Shown here: one piece after another, positions 46,437-55,201 of the stretch
Layout: every line of letters begins with the position of its first letter
How positions within the stretch are numbered: the stretch's first letter is position 1
Assembly (NCBI RefSeq): GCF_004331465.1
Contig: NZ_SJKB01000003.1
Span: forward strand, 372,001 to 436,000
Reading direction: 5' to 3'
DNA from: Kribbella pittospori
Lineage (GTDB): Bacteria; Actinomycetota; Actinomycetes; Propionibacteriales; Kribbellaceae
DNA length: 64,000 nt
Notes under the pieces: model-generated
Told to the model about the DNA's origin: nothing
Databases searched by the model: none
The model's input: the letters and a program-made list of their open reading frames with translations, nothing else
Program-made: the position numbers and the translations under genes

Positions 46437-47300
46437 TCACGTCTTCTCGTGGTGCAGCGCGACCGCTGCGACGATGATCGCGACTGCTGCGATCTCGGGG
46501 AGGGTCGGGATCTGACGCAGTACGACGGCTCCGATCGCTGTCGCCGTCGCGGGCAGCAAGGCCAGCATCAGGGCGAACGTTGATCGTTTGAGCCGGGCCA
46601 TCGCGAGTTGATCGCTGACGTACGGGATGACCGACGAGCAGACCCCGACCCCGATCGCCGCGGCCAGTAGCTTCACGTCCGTGAACGCCGGTTTGGCTTG
46701 CATGACGCCGATCGGCAGGGCGATCACGGTGGCGATGCCCATCGCGAGTGCCAGTCCGTCGATCCTGCGCAGTCCGTCGACGCGCGATACGCGGTGTCCG
46801 AGTACGACGTACGCCGCGAAGAGGAGCGCGTTGAGCGCAGTGCAGAGCAGGCCGATCCAGTCCCGGGACAGTCTGATGTCGGTGAGGATGTAGACCCCGG
46901 CGACGGCGAGGACGAGCGCCAGCAGGTTCCGCAGGGTGCGTACGGCGATCGCGGCCAGCACGATGACGGGCGCGAACTCGGCCGCGGCGACCGTTCCGAG
47001 CGGGACCCGGTCGATCGCCAGGTAGAAGCTGCAATTCATCACCGCGAGGACGACGCCCCACCCCGCCAGCAGTGTGCGGGTCGCGGGGTCCAGCGATCGC
47101 CATGCTCGCAGCGGTCGGCGCCAGAGCCAGAAGATCGTGCCCGCGGCGGCGATTCGCAACCACGCAACGCCGAGCGGCTCGATCCGCGTGAAGAGCAGGA
47201 CCGCCAGAGCCGGCCCTAGATAATGGAAGATCGCACTGACGACAAAGTACGTCTGCGCAGGTACGACATCCACGATCGCGGTGTCCCTGGTCCTTCGCAC
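46437..47300 (-). CDS. EamA/DMT-family transporter (RhtA-like exporter)
   Basis: The 287-residue membrane protein has about ten hydrophobic helices in two EamA halves. It shows the RIEPLGVAWLRIAAAG and FYLAIDRVPLGTVAAAEFAP segments typical of the RhtA/threonine-homoserine exporter branch. It probably exports an amino acid or small metabolite. The start is uncertain: GTG 47300 gives the family-length protein. It is downstream of the DUF4386 gene on the same strand, separated by a hairpin at 47322. Confidence 0.82.
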   Translation of the reverse strand: MRRTRDTAIVDVVPAQTYFVVSAIFHYLGPALAVLLFTRIEPLGVAWLRIAAAGTIFWLWRRPLRAWRSLDPATRTLLAGWGVVLAVMNCSFYLAIDRVPLGTVAAAEFAPVIVLAAIAVRTLRNLLALVLAVAGVYILTDIRLSRDWIGLLCTALNALLFAAYVVLGHRVSRVDGLRRIDGLALAMGIATVIALPIGVMQAKPAFTDVKLLAAAIGVGVCSSVIPYVSDQLAMARLKRSTFALMLALLPATATAIGAVVLRQIPTLPEIAAVAIIVAAVALHHEKT

Positions 47301-47321
47301 CTCATCACGGTAGGAAGCGGA

Positions 47322-47360
47322 CACCTCGGACGACCATGGCGTTCTGGTAAGTCCGAGGTG
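47322..47360 (-). terminator. Hairpin between the DUF4386 and EamA genes
   Basis: CACCTCGGAC and GTCCGAGGTG form a 10-bp stem; ACCA and TGGT inside the loop extend it. It lies 26 bases after the DUF4386 stop and 21 bases before the EamA start, so it may be a terminator or a leader structure. Confidence 0.5.
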
Positions 47361-47386
47361 CCCGATACCTCCGTAGTGAAAGGTTC

Positions 47387-48076
47387 TCAGACCCGTCGGA
47401 AACCCTTCGTGGTCATGTAGATGCCGACGGACAGTTCCCAGGCCGCGACGGGCAGGGTGGCGAGCAGGGACCAGCCGGACGTCTGGGTGTTGTGGCCGAA
47501 GACGGTGAGCAGGTTCGCAGTGAAGAGGAGCGGTGCACCGATGAGGCCCATCGTCGGGATGATGCGGGGGACCAGACGGGACCGGTAGAGCAGGGTGCCG
47601 AAGAGGATCGCGTTGACGGTGGCCATGAAGCCGGGGCCGAACAGGAAGGTCCAGTCGCGGACGGCGACCAGCGCCTGACCGGTGGCGACGTCGCCGGCCT
47701 GGTCCTGCCGCAGCGTGACGAGGGCGAGCAGGCTGACGACGCCGATCATGACGATGGCGGCCTCGAGCATGCGAGAGGTGACGAAACCGAGCGCCAGGGA
47801 CTCGTTGCGTCGCTTCACCACCGGATACACCGCGACCGCGGTGCCGATACACGTGACGGCGTTGACGAAATCGAGGAAGCAGCCCCACAACACGCGGGTG
47901 TCCTGCCCGGCACTGGTGATGTAGCCGGCGTCGTTCAGCACCGGGCTGAGCAGCAGCAGCGCGGGGATCGAGGCGGCGAACGTGAGCAGGTAGAAGATCC
48001 CGCCGGCCCGGGCGTTGTTCCTGGTCGGGTCTGCGGTACGACGGTCGGCGGATGCGGTCGATGCGGTGATGGTCAT
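47387..48076 (-). CDS. DUF4386 family membrane protein
   Basis: The 229-residue protein has about six membrane helices and the DUF4386 features: AGGIFYLLTFAASIPALLLL near the start, a VLWGCFLDFVNAVTCIGTAV helix, and a C-terminal WELSVGIYMTTKGF. The function of the family is unknown. The ATG overlaps the stop of the upstream 83-residue gene by four bases, so the two are coupled. Together with the LuxR gene upstream they may be one transcript. Confidence 0.83.
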   Translation of the reverse strand: MTITASTASADRRTADPTRNNARAGGIFYLLTFAASIPALLLLSPVLNDAGYITSAGQDTRVLWGCFLDFVNAVTCIGTAVAVYPVVKRRNESLALGFVTSRMLEAAIVMIGVVSLLALVTLRQDQAGDVATGQALVAVRDWTFLFGPGFMATVNAILFGTLLYRSRLVPRIIPTMGLIGAPLLFTANLLTVFGHNTQTSGWSLLATLPVAAWELSVGIYMTTKGFRRV

Positions 48077-48324
48077 GACAGTTCTCCAGGTGATGAGTGC
48101 TTCGCCGGATCGGAGTCGATCCGGGCGAGGGACAGCAGCGGGAGGCCGAGGTCGCGCAGCTTCTGCAGTACGCCGTGCAGTGCGGCCTGGTCGGCGACCC
48201 GGCCATGGATGACCGTGGTCCCGTCGGCGGCGCTGGTGACGGTCAGGCCGTCGAACCAGGACGCCCACCGCGGGTGGAGCTGCCCCTGCAGTCGGATCTC
48301 GTACCAGGCTGAATCGTGCGACAT
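48073..48324 (-). CDS. Small conserved hypothetical protein (83 residues)
   Basis: The protein starts MSHDSAWYEIRLQGQLHPRW and includes GTTVIHGRVADQAALHGVLQ, then KLRDLGLPLLSLARI. This is a small soluble actinobacterial protein type commonly seen beside DUF4386-like membrane proteins. It looks like an alpha/beta protein of the kind that forms a compact dimer; no catalytic residues are evident. Its stop overlaps the ATG of the DUF4386 gene. The upstream LuxR gene ends 52 bases before it. Confidence 0.75.
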   Translation of the reverse strand: MSHDSAWYEIRLQGQLHPRWASWFDGLTVTSAADGTTVIHGRVADQAALHGVLQKLRDLGLPLLSLARIDSDPAKHSSPGELS

Positions 48325-48376
48325 GCCTGGAAGTTACGGGCGGTTGTGGTGACCAGGCATCACATCATGTGGTGAT

Positions 48377-50995
48377 TCAGCGTGTGAGCAGGTTGAGCTG
48401 GTGCGCTCGCCGGACCGCGCTGCGCCGGTTGGTGACGCCGAGCTTGGCGTAGATGTGCTTGGTGTGGGTGCGCACGGTGTTCAGCGACACGACCAGTTGG
48501 CGTGCGATCGAGGGGCCGTCGAGATCGCCGGCGAGCAACCGCAGTACGTCGAGCTCCCGATCGCTCAACGGGTCGACCAGAGCCTGATCTCCGGCCGGCT
48601 TCGGAGTCTGGACGGTTGGCCGGCGTACTGCGTCCAGCAGCATGCGCGGGTAGGGCCGGCGTTGCGCGAGAGCGGCCAGCATGGACGCCATCGGTGGGCC
48701 TTCGGCGATGAAGGCTCGGACGTAACCTTCGGGCTCGGCCAGCGTCAGCGCTCGGTCCAGCGGATCGACGTCACCTCGGGCGAGGGCACGCAGTACGAGG
48801 ATCTCGATGACGGTCCCGGTGCGGCCGCCTGCTTCTGCTGCGGCTTGCAGACGTTCGAGCAGCCGGATGGCGTCCCCGCGTACTTGCTCGGCCAGGAGGA
48901 TACGGGCGAGCGTCACGTGCTCGAACTCGCGGAGGTACGAGAGGTCGTCGTCCGCCGACAGTCCCTGCTGACGGACCCAGTCTCGAGCTCCGGACAAGTG
49001 GCCTTGGGCAACCAGAAGGCGCGCCCGGTGGGCCGCGATCGGACGAACGTTCGGGGAGAAGTCGCCGACGTACACCCGTTCGGCCGCATCGAGCTGATCT
49101 CGGGCGCCGGTGAGATCGCCTTCGGCTTCCCGGAGGCGGGCCATCGCCACGCGCCAGCGATAGGGGTTCTGCGGGAGGCCGGCGGCCGGGCCCAGATCCT
49201 CGGCGCGGCGCAGATAGTTGCTAGCGGCATCGAGGTCGTTCCGCTCCAGTGCGAGCCGGCTCAACCCGACGTACATGTCCGCCGTTCCGCGGAGACCTTC
49301 GCCGAGGTCGAGGGCTCGTTCGAAGGTGCTCTGTGCCTGCCGGAGGCGGCCTTGCGTGGTCTCGATGTCAGCCAGCGTGATCGAACAGCCGAGGACGTCG
49401 GCGATGTACCCGACCCGTTGTAGATCCCGCGCGGCCGTCGTGTAGCCGTCGTGCGCGGCCTCGAGGTCCCCGCCGGCCCAGTTTGCGAGACCCGCCAGCG
49501 CCGAGGCAGCGGCGGTAGTGAGGTGGTCGCCCTCGGCAGCGCGATCGATCGCGCCGCCGGCGTGCTCGATCGTGGCAGCCGGATCGCCACCGGCAAGCGC
49601 GAGCGCGGCTCGATAGGTCTCGATGGCGCCGGGCAGCCTGGCGAGTTCGCCACGGTCGACGACCACCAAGGCGTCCGCCGGACCAGCGAGCACACGCTCG
49701 ACGTCGTCGATCCGCTGCCCGACACCGTCGAACTCGTTGCAGGCCATCAGCGCCCCGACGAATCCGACCGCGAGCACCGGTCGTTTCTGCACGACGGCGT
49801 TCGGTATGTCGTCCAGCCAGCGCCGCAGCGTGGGTTCCTGCCGCTCCCGCCGCAAGGCCGGCACCGCCAGCTCGACCAGGTCCGCGGCACGCTCAGCGTC
49901 GCCGGCCGCAAGGGCGTGCCGCACGGCTGCGACGGACTCGCCGGCCTTCTCGTACCACCGACTGGCCCGGCGGTGCAGCTCCCCGACGTCGCCACGTTCC
50001 TCAGTCAGATGCGTCCGCAGTACGTCGCCGAAGAGGTGGTGATAGCGGTACCACCGGCGATGGTCGTCGAGCGGAACCAGGAACAGGTTCTGTCGCTCCA
50101 ACGCCTCGAGCATCGCCTTGCCACCGGACCGGCCGGTCACGGCATCACACAGCGGTCCGGTCAGCCTGTCCGCGATCGACGTCTCGAGCAGGAACCGGCG
50201 TACGTCGTCCGGCTGCCGATCGAGCACCTCGTCGAGCAGATAGTCCACGACGTACCGGTCATCGCCGGCGAATCCTTCGATGAACGCGGTCGCGTCGTCA
50301 CGCCCTTGCAGCGAGAGCGCCGCCAGCCGGAGAGCGGCGATCCACCCCTCGGTCCGCCCTTCGAGCGTCGCGATGGCCGTCGCATCAAGGTCCAGCCCGG
50401 TCACATCGTTCAGGTACGCCGTCGCCTCGTCGACGGTGAAGCGGAGATCGGCGGCGCGAATCTCGACCAGCTCGCCGCGCGCCCGCAAGCGCGCAAGGGG
50501 GAGTGCGGGGTCGGCCCGGGTGCTGATCAGCAACTGCACCTGCGGCGGCAGATGCTCGACGAGGAACACCATGCCCGGCTGGATCTCGGGACCGTCCGCA
50601 AGGTGATAGTCGTCCAGCACAAGGTCCACGTCGTCCGGAAGAACGCTGAGCTCATTGAGTACGCCGGCCAGCACCGACTCGATCGGCGCCTGACCCGACT
50701 GGAGCAACCCGAGCGCGCCCTCGCCGACGCCCGGAGCGGCCCGCTCCAACGCGGTCAGCACATAGGTCCAGAACGTGGTCGCGTGACGATCGCTCTCCTC
50801 CAACGAGACCCACGCGGTCCGGTCGGCCGCCAACGCCGACAGAAGGGTGGTCTTTCCGAAACCCGCCGGTGCCGACACGAGCGTCAGCCTGACCCCGTCC
50901 CCGCGTCGCAGGCGCTCGGCGAGCCGCTCTCGTGGCACGAGAGCCTGCCGGTTCCGGGGCAGATAGAGCTTTGATTCGAGGAGAGGGCTGTGCAT
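48377..50995 (-). CDS. MalT-type LuxR-family ATP-dependent transcriptional regulator
   Basis: The 872-residue protein has an N-terminal STAND ATPase with Walker A APAGFGKTT (42-50). The Walker B-like VDLVLDDYHLA follows, with a TPR-like helical sensor region of about 400 residues. The C-terminal LuxR HTH reads LSDRELDVLRLLAGDLDGPS, then IARQLVVSLNTVRTHTKHIY. This is the MalT/LAL layout: an inducer bound by the TPR region triggers ATP-dependent oligomerisation and activation. It is divergent from a two-gene ABC exporter operon 60 bp away, its most likely target. ATG 50995 begins MHSPLLESKLYLPR, standard for the family. Confidence 0.9.
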   Translation of the reverse strand: MHSPLLESKLYLPRNRQALVPRERLAERLRRGDGVRLTLVSAPAGFGKTTLLSALAADRTAWVSLEESDRHATTFWTYVLTALERAAPGVGEGALGLLQSGQAPIESVLAGVLNELSVLPDDVDLVLDDYHLADGPEIQPGMVFLVEHLPPQVQLLISTRADPALPLARLRARGELVEIRAADLRFTVDEATAYLNDVTGLDLDATAIATLEGRTEGWIAALRLAALSLQGRDDATAFIEGFAGDDRYVVDYLLDEVLDRQPDDVRRFLLETSIADRLTGPLCDAVTGRSGGKAMLEALERQNLFLVPLDDHRRWYRYHHLFGDVLRTHLTEERGDVGELHRRASRWYEKAGESVAAVRHALAAGDAERAADLVELAVPALRRERQEPTLRRWLDDIPNAVVQKRPVLAVGFVGALMACNEFDGVGQRIDDVERVLAGPADALVVVDRGELARLPGAIETYRAALALAGGDPAATIEHAGGAIDRAAEGDHLTTAAASALAGLANWAGGDLEAAHDGYTTAARDLQRVGYIADVLGCSITLADIETTQGRLRQAQSTFERALDLGEGLRGTADMYVGLSRLALERNDLDAASNYLRRAEDLGPAAGLPQNPYRWRVAMARLREAEGDLTGARDQLDAAERVYVGDFSPNVRPIAAHRARLLVAQGHLSGARDWVRQQGLSADDDLSYLREFEHVTLARILLAEQVRGDAIRLLERLQAAAEAGGRTGTVIEILVLRALARGDVDPLDRALTLAEPEGYVRAFIAEGPPMASMLAALAQRRPYPRMLLDAVRRPTVQTPKPAGDQALVDPLSDRELDVLRLLAGDLDGPSIARQLVVSLNTVRTHTKHIYAKLGVTNRRSAVRRAHQLNLLTR

Positions 50996-51055
50996 CACCA
51001 GCTCCCCTCGTCGGCGTTGTTGGAACGAGCGTAGGACAGGGCCTGTGAAACTCGG

Positions 51056-52915
51056 ATGTTTTTGTCGGTGGTCCCCGTTACGGTCGGTCAAGTGCTGACT
51101 CTGTTGCGGTACGCGCTGCGTGTTGCACCGTGGAGCACCGTCCTGACGATGAGTCTGGCGGTGCTCGGCTCCGTGCTGGGCATGGCCGTCGTACTGCTCA
51201 CCGGCCGCGTGGTCGGCGCCGTTCCCGGGGTCATCAACGATGCGCCTGGAGCGATGTCGATGACCGAGTTCAGCTGGCTGCTCGGCGCGCTGCTGGTGGT
51301 TTTCGTCCTGGAGAGTCTGACGCCCGCGATCCATCAGGTGGCGACCCTGATCATGGACGCGGCGCTCACCCGCGCGATCGGCACCGGCATCACCGAGCCG
51401 CTGCTCCGTCCGCGCCGGATCGCGCATCTCGAGGACACCGAAGTACTGGATGTGCAGGAGCGGGCCAAGGGCAAGGGCGGCTTCCACCTCGCCCAGGGCT
51501 TGGGCAACCTGCCGTGGCTGCTCGCGAGCCGGGTCACGCTGATCGGCTCGGCGGTCATCGTCGGCGTGATGTTCTCCTGGCCGGTCGCCGCGATGCTGGT
51601 CGCGGTCACGTTCCTGCTGGAGTGGTACGGCGGCCGCCTGATCGAGCGCGAGATCGACGTGTGGTGGGGCAACACCGAGGAGCAGCGGCGGGCCAACTAT
51701 CTGTTCGACCTCGGCATGCGTGACGCGCCCAAAGAACTGCGCGTCTTCGGCCTCCACAACTGGCTGGTCGAGCGGTACGTGCGCGAGTGGACCGCGGGTT
51801 TCCGCCCGGTCTGGGAACGCCGCCGCAGGAACGTGAAGTGGTCGATCCTGACCGGCGGCCTGCACCTGGCGGCGAACGGTCTGGCGATCCTGCTGGCCGG
51901 CCGCGCCGCGCTGAACGGCGACCTCCCGTTGACCCAGGTCGCGACCACCGTTCCGGCGATCCTCGCGATCGGCGTGTCGAGCAACGGGTACGGCGTCGTG
52001 CAGGTGAAGCGCGGGCTGTCGGCGTACCGGGCGATGAAGGGGTTGCCGGGGACGATCGCCGAGCGTCATCCCGAGCCGCGGGCGACCACCAAGCACCGCG
52101 TCGAGACGATGCCGGCGCGCGAGGTCCGATTCGAGAACGTGAGCTTCCGGTATCCGGGCTCCGACGTCGACGTACTCCGCGACCTCAACCTCACGATCCG
52201 TGCGCACGAAGCGCTCGCGCTCGTGGGCGTCAACGGCGCGGGCAAGTCCACGTTGGTCAAACTGCTCGGTGGCGCGTACCGACCGACGACCGGCCGGATC
52301 CTGGTCGACGGCGTGGACCTCGCGGACATCGACCTGACCGCTTGGCAGCGGCGCATCGCCGCGATCGTGCAGGACTTCCTCCGCTTCCCGTTGTCGGTGA
52401 CGGACAACGTCACGTTCGGCGCGGTCGAGCGCGTCGACGACGAGGTCGGGCTGGCCAAGGTCGCCCGGGAGTCGGGCATCGACGACGTCGTACGCCGGTT
52501 GCCGGACGGCTGGGACACCGTGCTCGACAAGACGTTCGACGGTGGCGTCGATCTGTCCGGCGGTGAATGGCAGCGGATCGCGCTGGCGCGGGCGCTGTTC
52601 GCCGTTCACGCGGGCGCGGGTGTGCTGGTGCTGGACGAGCCGGCCGCGGCACTCGACGTACGCGCCGAGGCCGAGCTGGTCGAGCGGTATCTGGAGCTGA
52701 CGTCCGGTGTGGCGTCGCTGATCATCTCGCACCGCTTCTCGGTCGTCCGGAACGCAGACCGCATCTGCGTGCTGGCCGATGGCCACATCATCGAGGACGG
52801 CACGCATGACCAGTTGCTCGACAAGGGCGGGACGTACGCCGCCATGTTCCGTCTGCAGGCCGAGCGCTACGTGACGTCGTCCGACAAGGCCGGCAGCGAG
52901 GTGCTCGATGCGTAG
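51056..52915 (+). CDS. ABC exporter half-transporter (TMD-NBD fusion), first of a pair
   Basis: The 619-residue protein has a six-helix type I exporter membrane domain (about 20-330) and a nucleotide-binding domain: Walker A GVNGAGKSTL, signature LSGGEWQRIALARA, Walker B VLVLDEPAAALD and a switch His in ISHRF. LSGGEWQ instead of LSGGQxQ is characteristic of a group of actinobacterial exporters. It probably forms a heterodimer with the overlapping next gene and exports a lipid, peptide or drug. The start is uncertain: ATG 51056 has no ribosome site, and GTG 51071 or 51092 are possible. Confidence 0.88.
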   Translation: MFLSVVPVTVGQVLTLLRYALRVAPWSTVLTMSLAVLGSVLGMAVVLLTGRVVGAVPGVINDAPGAMSMTEFSWLLGALLVVFVLESLTPAIHQVATLIMDAALTRAIGTGITEPLLRPRRIAHLEDTEVLDVQERAKGKGGFHLAQGLGNLPWLLASRVTLIGSAVIVGVMFSWPVAAMLVAVTFLLEWYGGRLIEREIDVWWGNTEEQRRANYLFDLGMRDAPKELRVFGLHNWLVERYVREWTAGFRPVWERRRRNVKWSILTGGLHLAANGLAILLAGRAALNGDLPLTQVATTVPAILAIGVSSNGYGVVQVKRGLSAYRAMKGLPGTIAERHPEPRATTKHRVETMPAREVRFENVSFRYPGSDVDVLRDLNLTIRAHEALALVGVNGAGKSTLVKLLGGAYRPTTGRILVDGVDLADIDLTAWQRRIAAIVQDFLRFPLSVTDNVTFGAVERVDDEVGLAKVARESGIDDVVRRLPDGWDTVLDKTFDGGVDLSGGEWQRIALARALFAVHAGAGVLVLDEPAAALDVRAEAELVERYLELTSGVASLIISHRFSVVRNADRICVLADGHIIEDGTHDQLLDKGGTYAAMFRLQAERYVTSSDKAGSEVLDA

Positions 52916-54689
52916 CCTCCGGATCTGCTGGCTGTGGCTGTCCACGTCGTTCCGGGCCGCGCCGTTGCTGATGACGATCTCGGCGGTGCTGGTCGCGGCG
53001 CGAGCGGTCACCGCCCCGCTGCAGACGTACGGCGTCAGCCGGCTCGTCGACGGGATCACGGAGGACGAGTCGAGCACGATCGCGCTCGGCATCGGCATCA
53101 TCGTCGGTGCGCTGGCGGTCTCGTTCGTCGCCGACGTCGTGGGCTGGCCGCTGCAGGACACCGCGCAGGAGCGGATGGCGGGTCGCGTGCACGCCGACCT
53201 GCTGGACGTGACGACCGGCATTCCTGGTCTGACGCATCACGAGCGGCCGGACGTCGCCGACCGGCTGGAGTTGGTGCGCGAGCGCGCGTGGCGGATGGGT
53301 GTCGGCGCCGAGGTATTGCTGTGGGCCTTCGCGACGATCGCCAACACGGTGACCGTGCTCGGGTTGCTGGGGTCGGTGAACCCGCTGCTGCTGATACTCC
53401 CGCTGCTCGGTGCGACGCGGATCTGGTCGGCGTACCTGAGCAGCACGCGGCAGCACAAGGCGTGGGAGGACTCGATGCCTCAGGAGCGCCTGATCGATCG
53501 GCTGATCGAGGTCGCGAAGGATCCACGGGTGGGCCTCGAGCTGCGGGTGTTCGGGCTCGGGCAGGTGCTGCTGGACAGGATCTTCGCGTTGCAGACGGAG
53601 CGGTTCCGGCGCCGGGTCGCGGCGGCCCGATGGGGCGGAAAGGTTGACGGATCGGTCCGCCTCGTGTTCGGTCTCGCGTACGCCGCGGCCGTGGTGTGGA
53701 TCATCGCGCGAGCCCGCAACGGGCAGCAGACCGCGGGCGACGTCGTACTCGTGCTGCTGCTGGCGCCGCAGGTGGATCAGATGACCGGCGGGATCGCGCG
53801 GAACGTGTACTGGGTGGGCGAGGTCGTGCGGAGCTTCAGCCGGTACGACTGGCTGCGCACGTACGCGAAGGAGAACTCCTGGAAGTCGAGCACGACCGCG
53901 GCGCCGGCCCGGCTGGCGTCCGGCATCGAGCTGCGGAACGTCGGATTCTCCTACCCTGGCACGGATTCCGCCGTACTCACCGACGTCAGTCTCAGCCTGC
54001 CCGCGGGGTCGGCGGTCGCGTTGGTCGGGGAGAACGGCGCCGGCAAGACGACATTGGTGAAGCTGCTCGCGCGGATGTACGACCCGACGACCGGGCGTGT
54101 CCTGGTCGACGGCGTGGACCTGTCGACGATCTCACCGGACGCCTGGCGGTCGCAGCTCTCGGCCGGGTTCCAGGACTTCGTCAAGTTCGAGCTGGCGGCC
54201 CGCGACGTGGTGGGCCTGGGCGACGTCGACCGCGCGTCGGACGAGGCTGCCATTCGTGCCGCGGTCGCGCGAGGGGACGCGCAGTCCGTCATCGGTGGGC
54301 TGCCACGCGGCCTCGATACGCAGCTGGGCAAGAAGTTCACCGACGGCGTCGAGCTGTCCGGTGGCCAATGGCAACGACTCGCGCTGGCCCGGGCGTTCAT
54401 GCGCGAACGCCCACTGCTGTTGCTCCTCGACGAGCCGACCGCAGCTCTCGACCCGGAGGCCGAGCACCGCCTCTACGAGCAGTACGCCGCCGCCGCGAAG
54501 ATCGCGGCCACCGAGACCGGCGGCATCACCGTTCTCGTCTCGCACCGCTTCTCGACCGTCCGCATGGCCGACCTCATCGTGGTCATGCACAACGGCCGCG
54601 TCGAGGAGGTCGGCACCCACGAAGCCCTCCTCGCCGCCGGCCACCGCTACGCCGAACTCTTCGAACTCCAGGCCCGGGCCTACCGCTGA
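52908..54689 (+). CDS. ABC exporter half-transporter (TMD-NBD fusion), second of a pair
   Basis: The 593-residue protein has a type I exporter membrane domain and an ATPase domain: GENGAGKTTL, LSGGQWQRLALARA, LLLLDEPTAALD and VSHRF. Its start overlaps the end of the first half-transporter gene by eight bases, so the two proteins are made together and likely form a heterodimer with two intact ATP sites. The 3' end overlaps the convergent small gene at 54680 by 10 bases. The MalT-type regulator is on the other side of the operon. Confidence 0.88.
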   Translation: MRSLRICWLWLSTSFRAAPLLMTISAVLVAARAVTAPLQTYGVSRLVDGITEDESSTIALGIGIIVGALAVSFVADVVGWPLQDTAQERMAGRVHADLLDVTTGIPGLTHHERPDVADRLELVRERAWRMGVGAEVLLWAFATIANTVTVLGLLGSVNPLLLILPLLGATRIWSAYLSSTRQHKAWEDSMPQERLIDRLIEVAKDPRVGLELRVFGLGQVLLDRIFALQTERFRRRVAAARWGGKVDGSVRLVFGLAYAAAVVWIIARARNGQQTAGDVVLVLLLAPQVDQMTGGIARNVYWVGEVVRSFSRYDWLRTYAKENSWKSSTTAAPARLASGIELRNVGFSYPGTDSAVLTDVSLSLPAGSAVALVGENGAGKTTLVKLLARMYDPTTGRVLVDGVDLSTISPDAWRSQLSAGFQDFVKFELAARDVVGLGDVDRASDEAAIRAAVARGDAQSVIGGLPRGLDTQLGKKFTDGVELSGGQWQRLALARAFMRERPLLLLLDEPTAALDPEAEHRLYEQYAAAAKIAATETGGITVLVSHRFSTVRMADLIVVMHNGRVEEVGTHEALLAAGHRYAELFELQARAYR

Positions 54690-55201
54690 TCGCCGGTATC
54701 CGACGACTGCCCGCCGGAGAAGAGCTTGGTGATGGCCCGCAGCGGAGCGTCCGGCGACTGGTACTCGATCTCCTCGACCTCGTCGATGGAGCCGTCCGGG
54801 TTATGCCGCTTGGCCTTCAGATGCCGCTTGACGCCACCCGTTTTCCTCAGGTACATGCCGTAGGCGACGGTAATCGCGATGAGAGCTACCTCGATGACGG
54901 GCAGTTGCGCCTTGGCGTCCTGCAGAGCCCCGCGGACGGCGTCGCGTTCGGCCGGGTCCTCCCAGGCACCGGCCAGGACCGTCAGGCAGGCGGATTCGAT
55001 CTGTGCACTGTCCTGCTCGACCATGGCCAGTGCCGCGTCGAGCTCAGGACCGCGATCGCCAGCGGCCTGCCGCAACTCTTCGATCATCTTCGCCGGGTCG
55101 AGGTCGCCGGTCTTCTCGGCGACGTAGTACCTCGTGGCCTGCTCCACCGCGTCGGCATCGGGCCGCAACTCGGCCAGCAGTTCCTCGAACGTTTGGCTCA
55201 T
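54680..55201 (-). CDS. Small protein with one hydrophobic segment, coupled to the CHAT protein
   Basis: The 173-residue protein has a helical, charged N-terminal half (MSQTFEELLAELRPDADAV onward) and a hydrophobic stretch at about 101-119 (LPVIEVALIAITVAYGMYL). A basic patch (KTGGVKRHLKAKRHN) and an acidic, Asp/Ser-rich tail complete it. I do not recognise a family. The ATG overlaps the CHAT gene's stop (ATGA), so it is made in step with it. The layout fits a partner, a substrate or a membrane-active effector of the CHAT protease. That is inference from context only. Confidence 0.7.
   Translation of the reverse strand: MSQTFEELLAELRPDADAVEQATRYYVAEKTGDLDPAKMIEELRQAAGDRGPELDAALAMVEQDSAQIESACLTVLAGAWEDPAERDAVRGALQDAKAQLPVIEVALIAITVAYGMYLRKTGGVKRHLKAKRHNPDGSIDEVEEIEYQSPDAPLRAITKLFSGGQSSDTGDQR

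Noticed and set aside
50996..53221. An in-frame upstream extension of the LuxR regulator (total 1614 codons)
   Set aside because: The extension is antisense to the ABC exporter and of random composition; the family start is the ATG at 50995.
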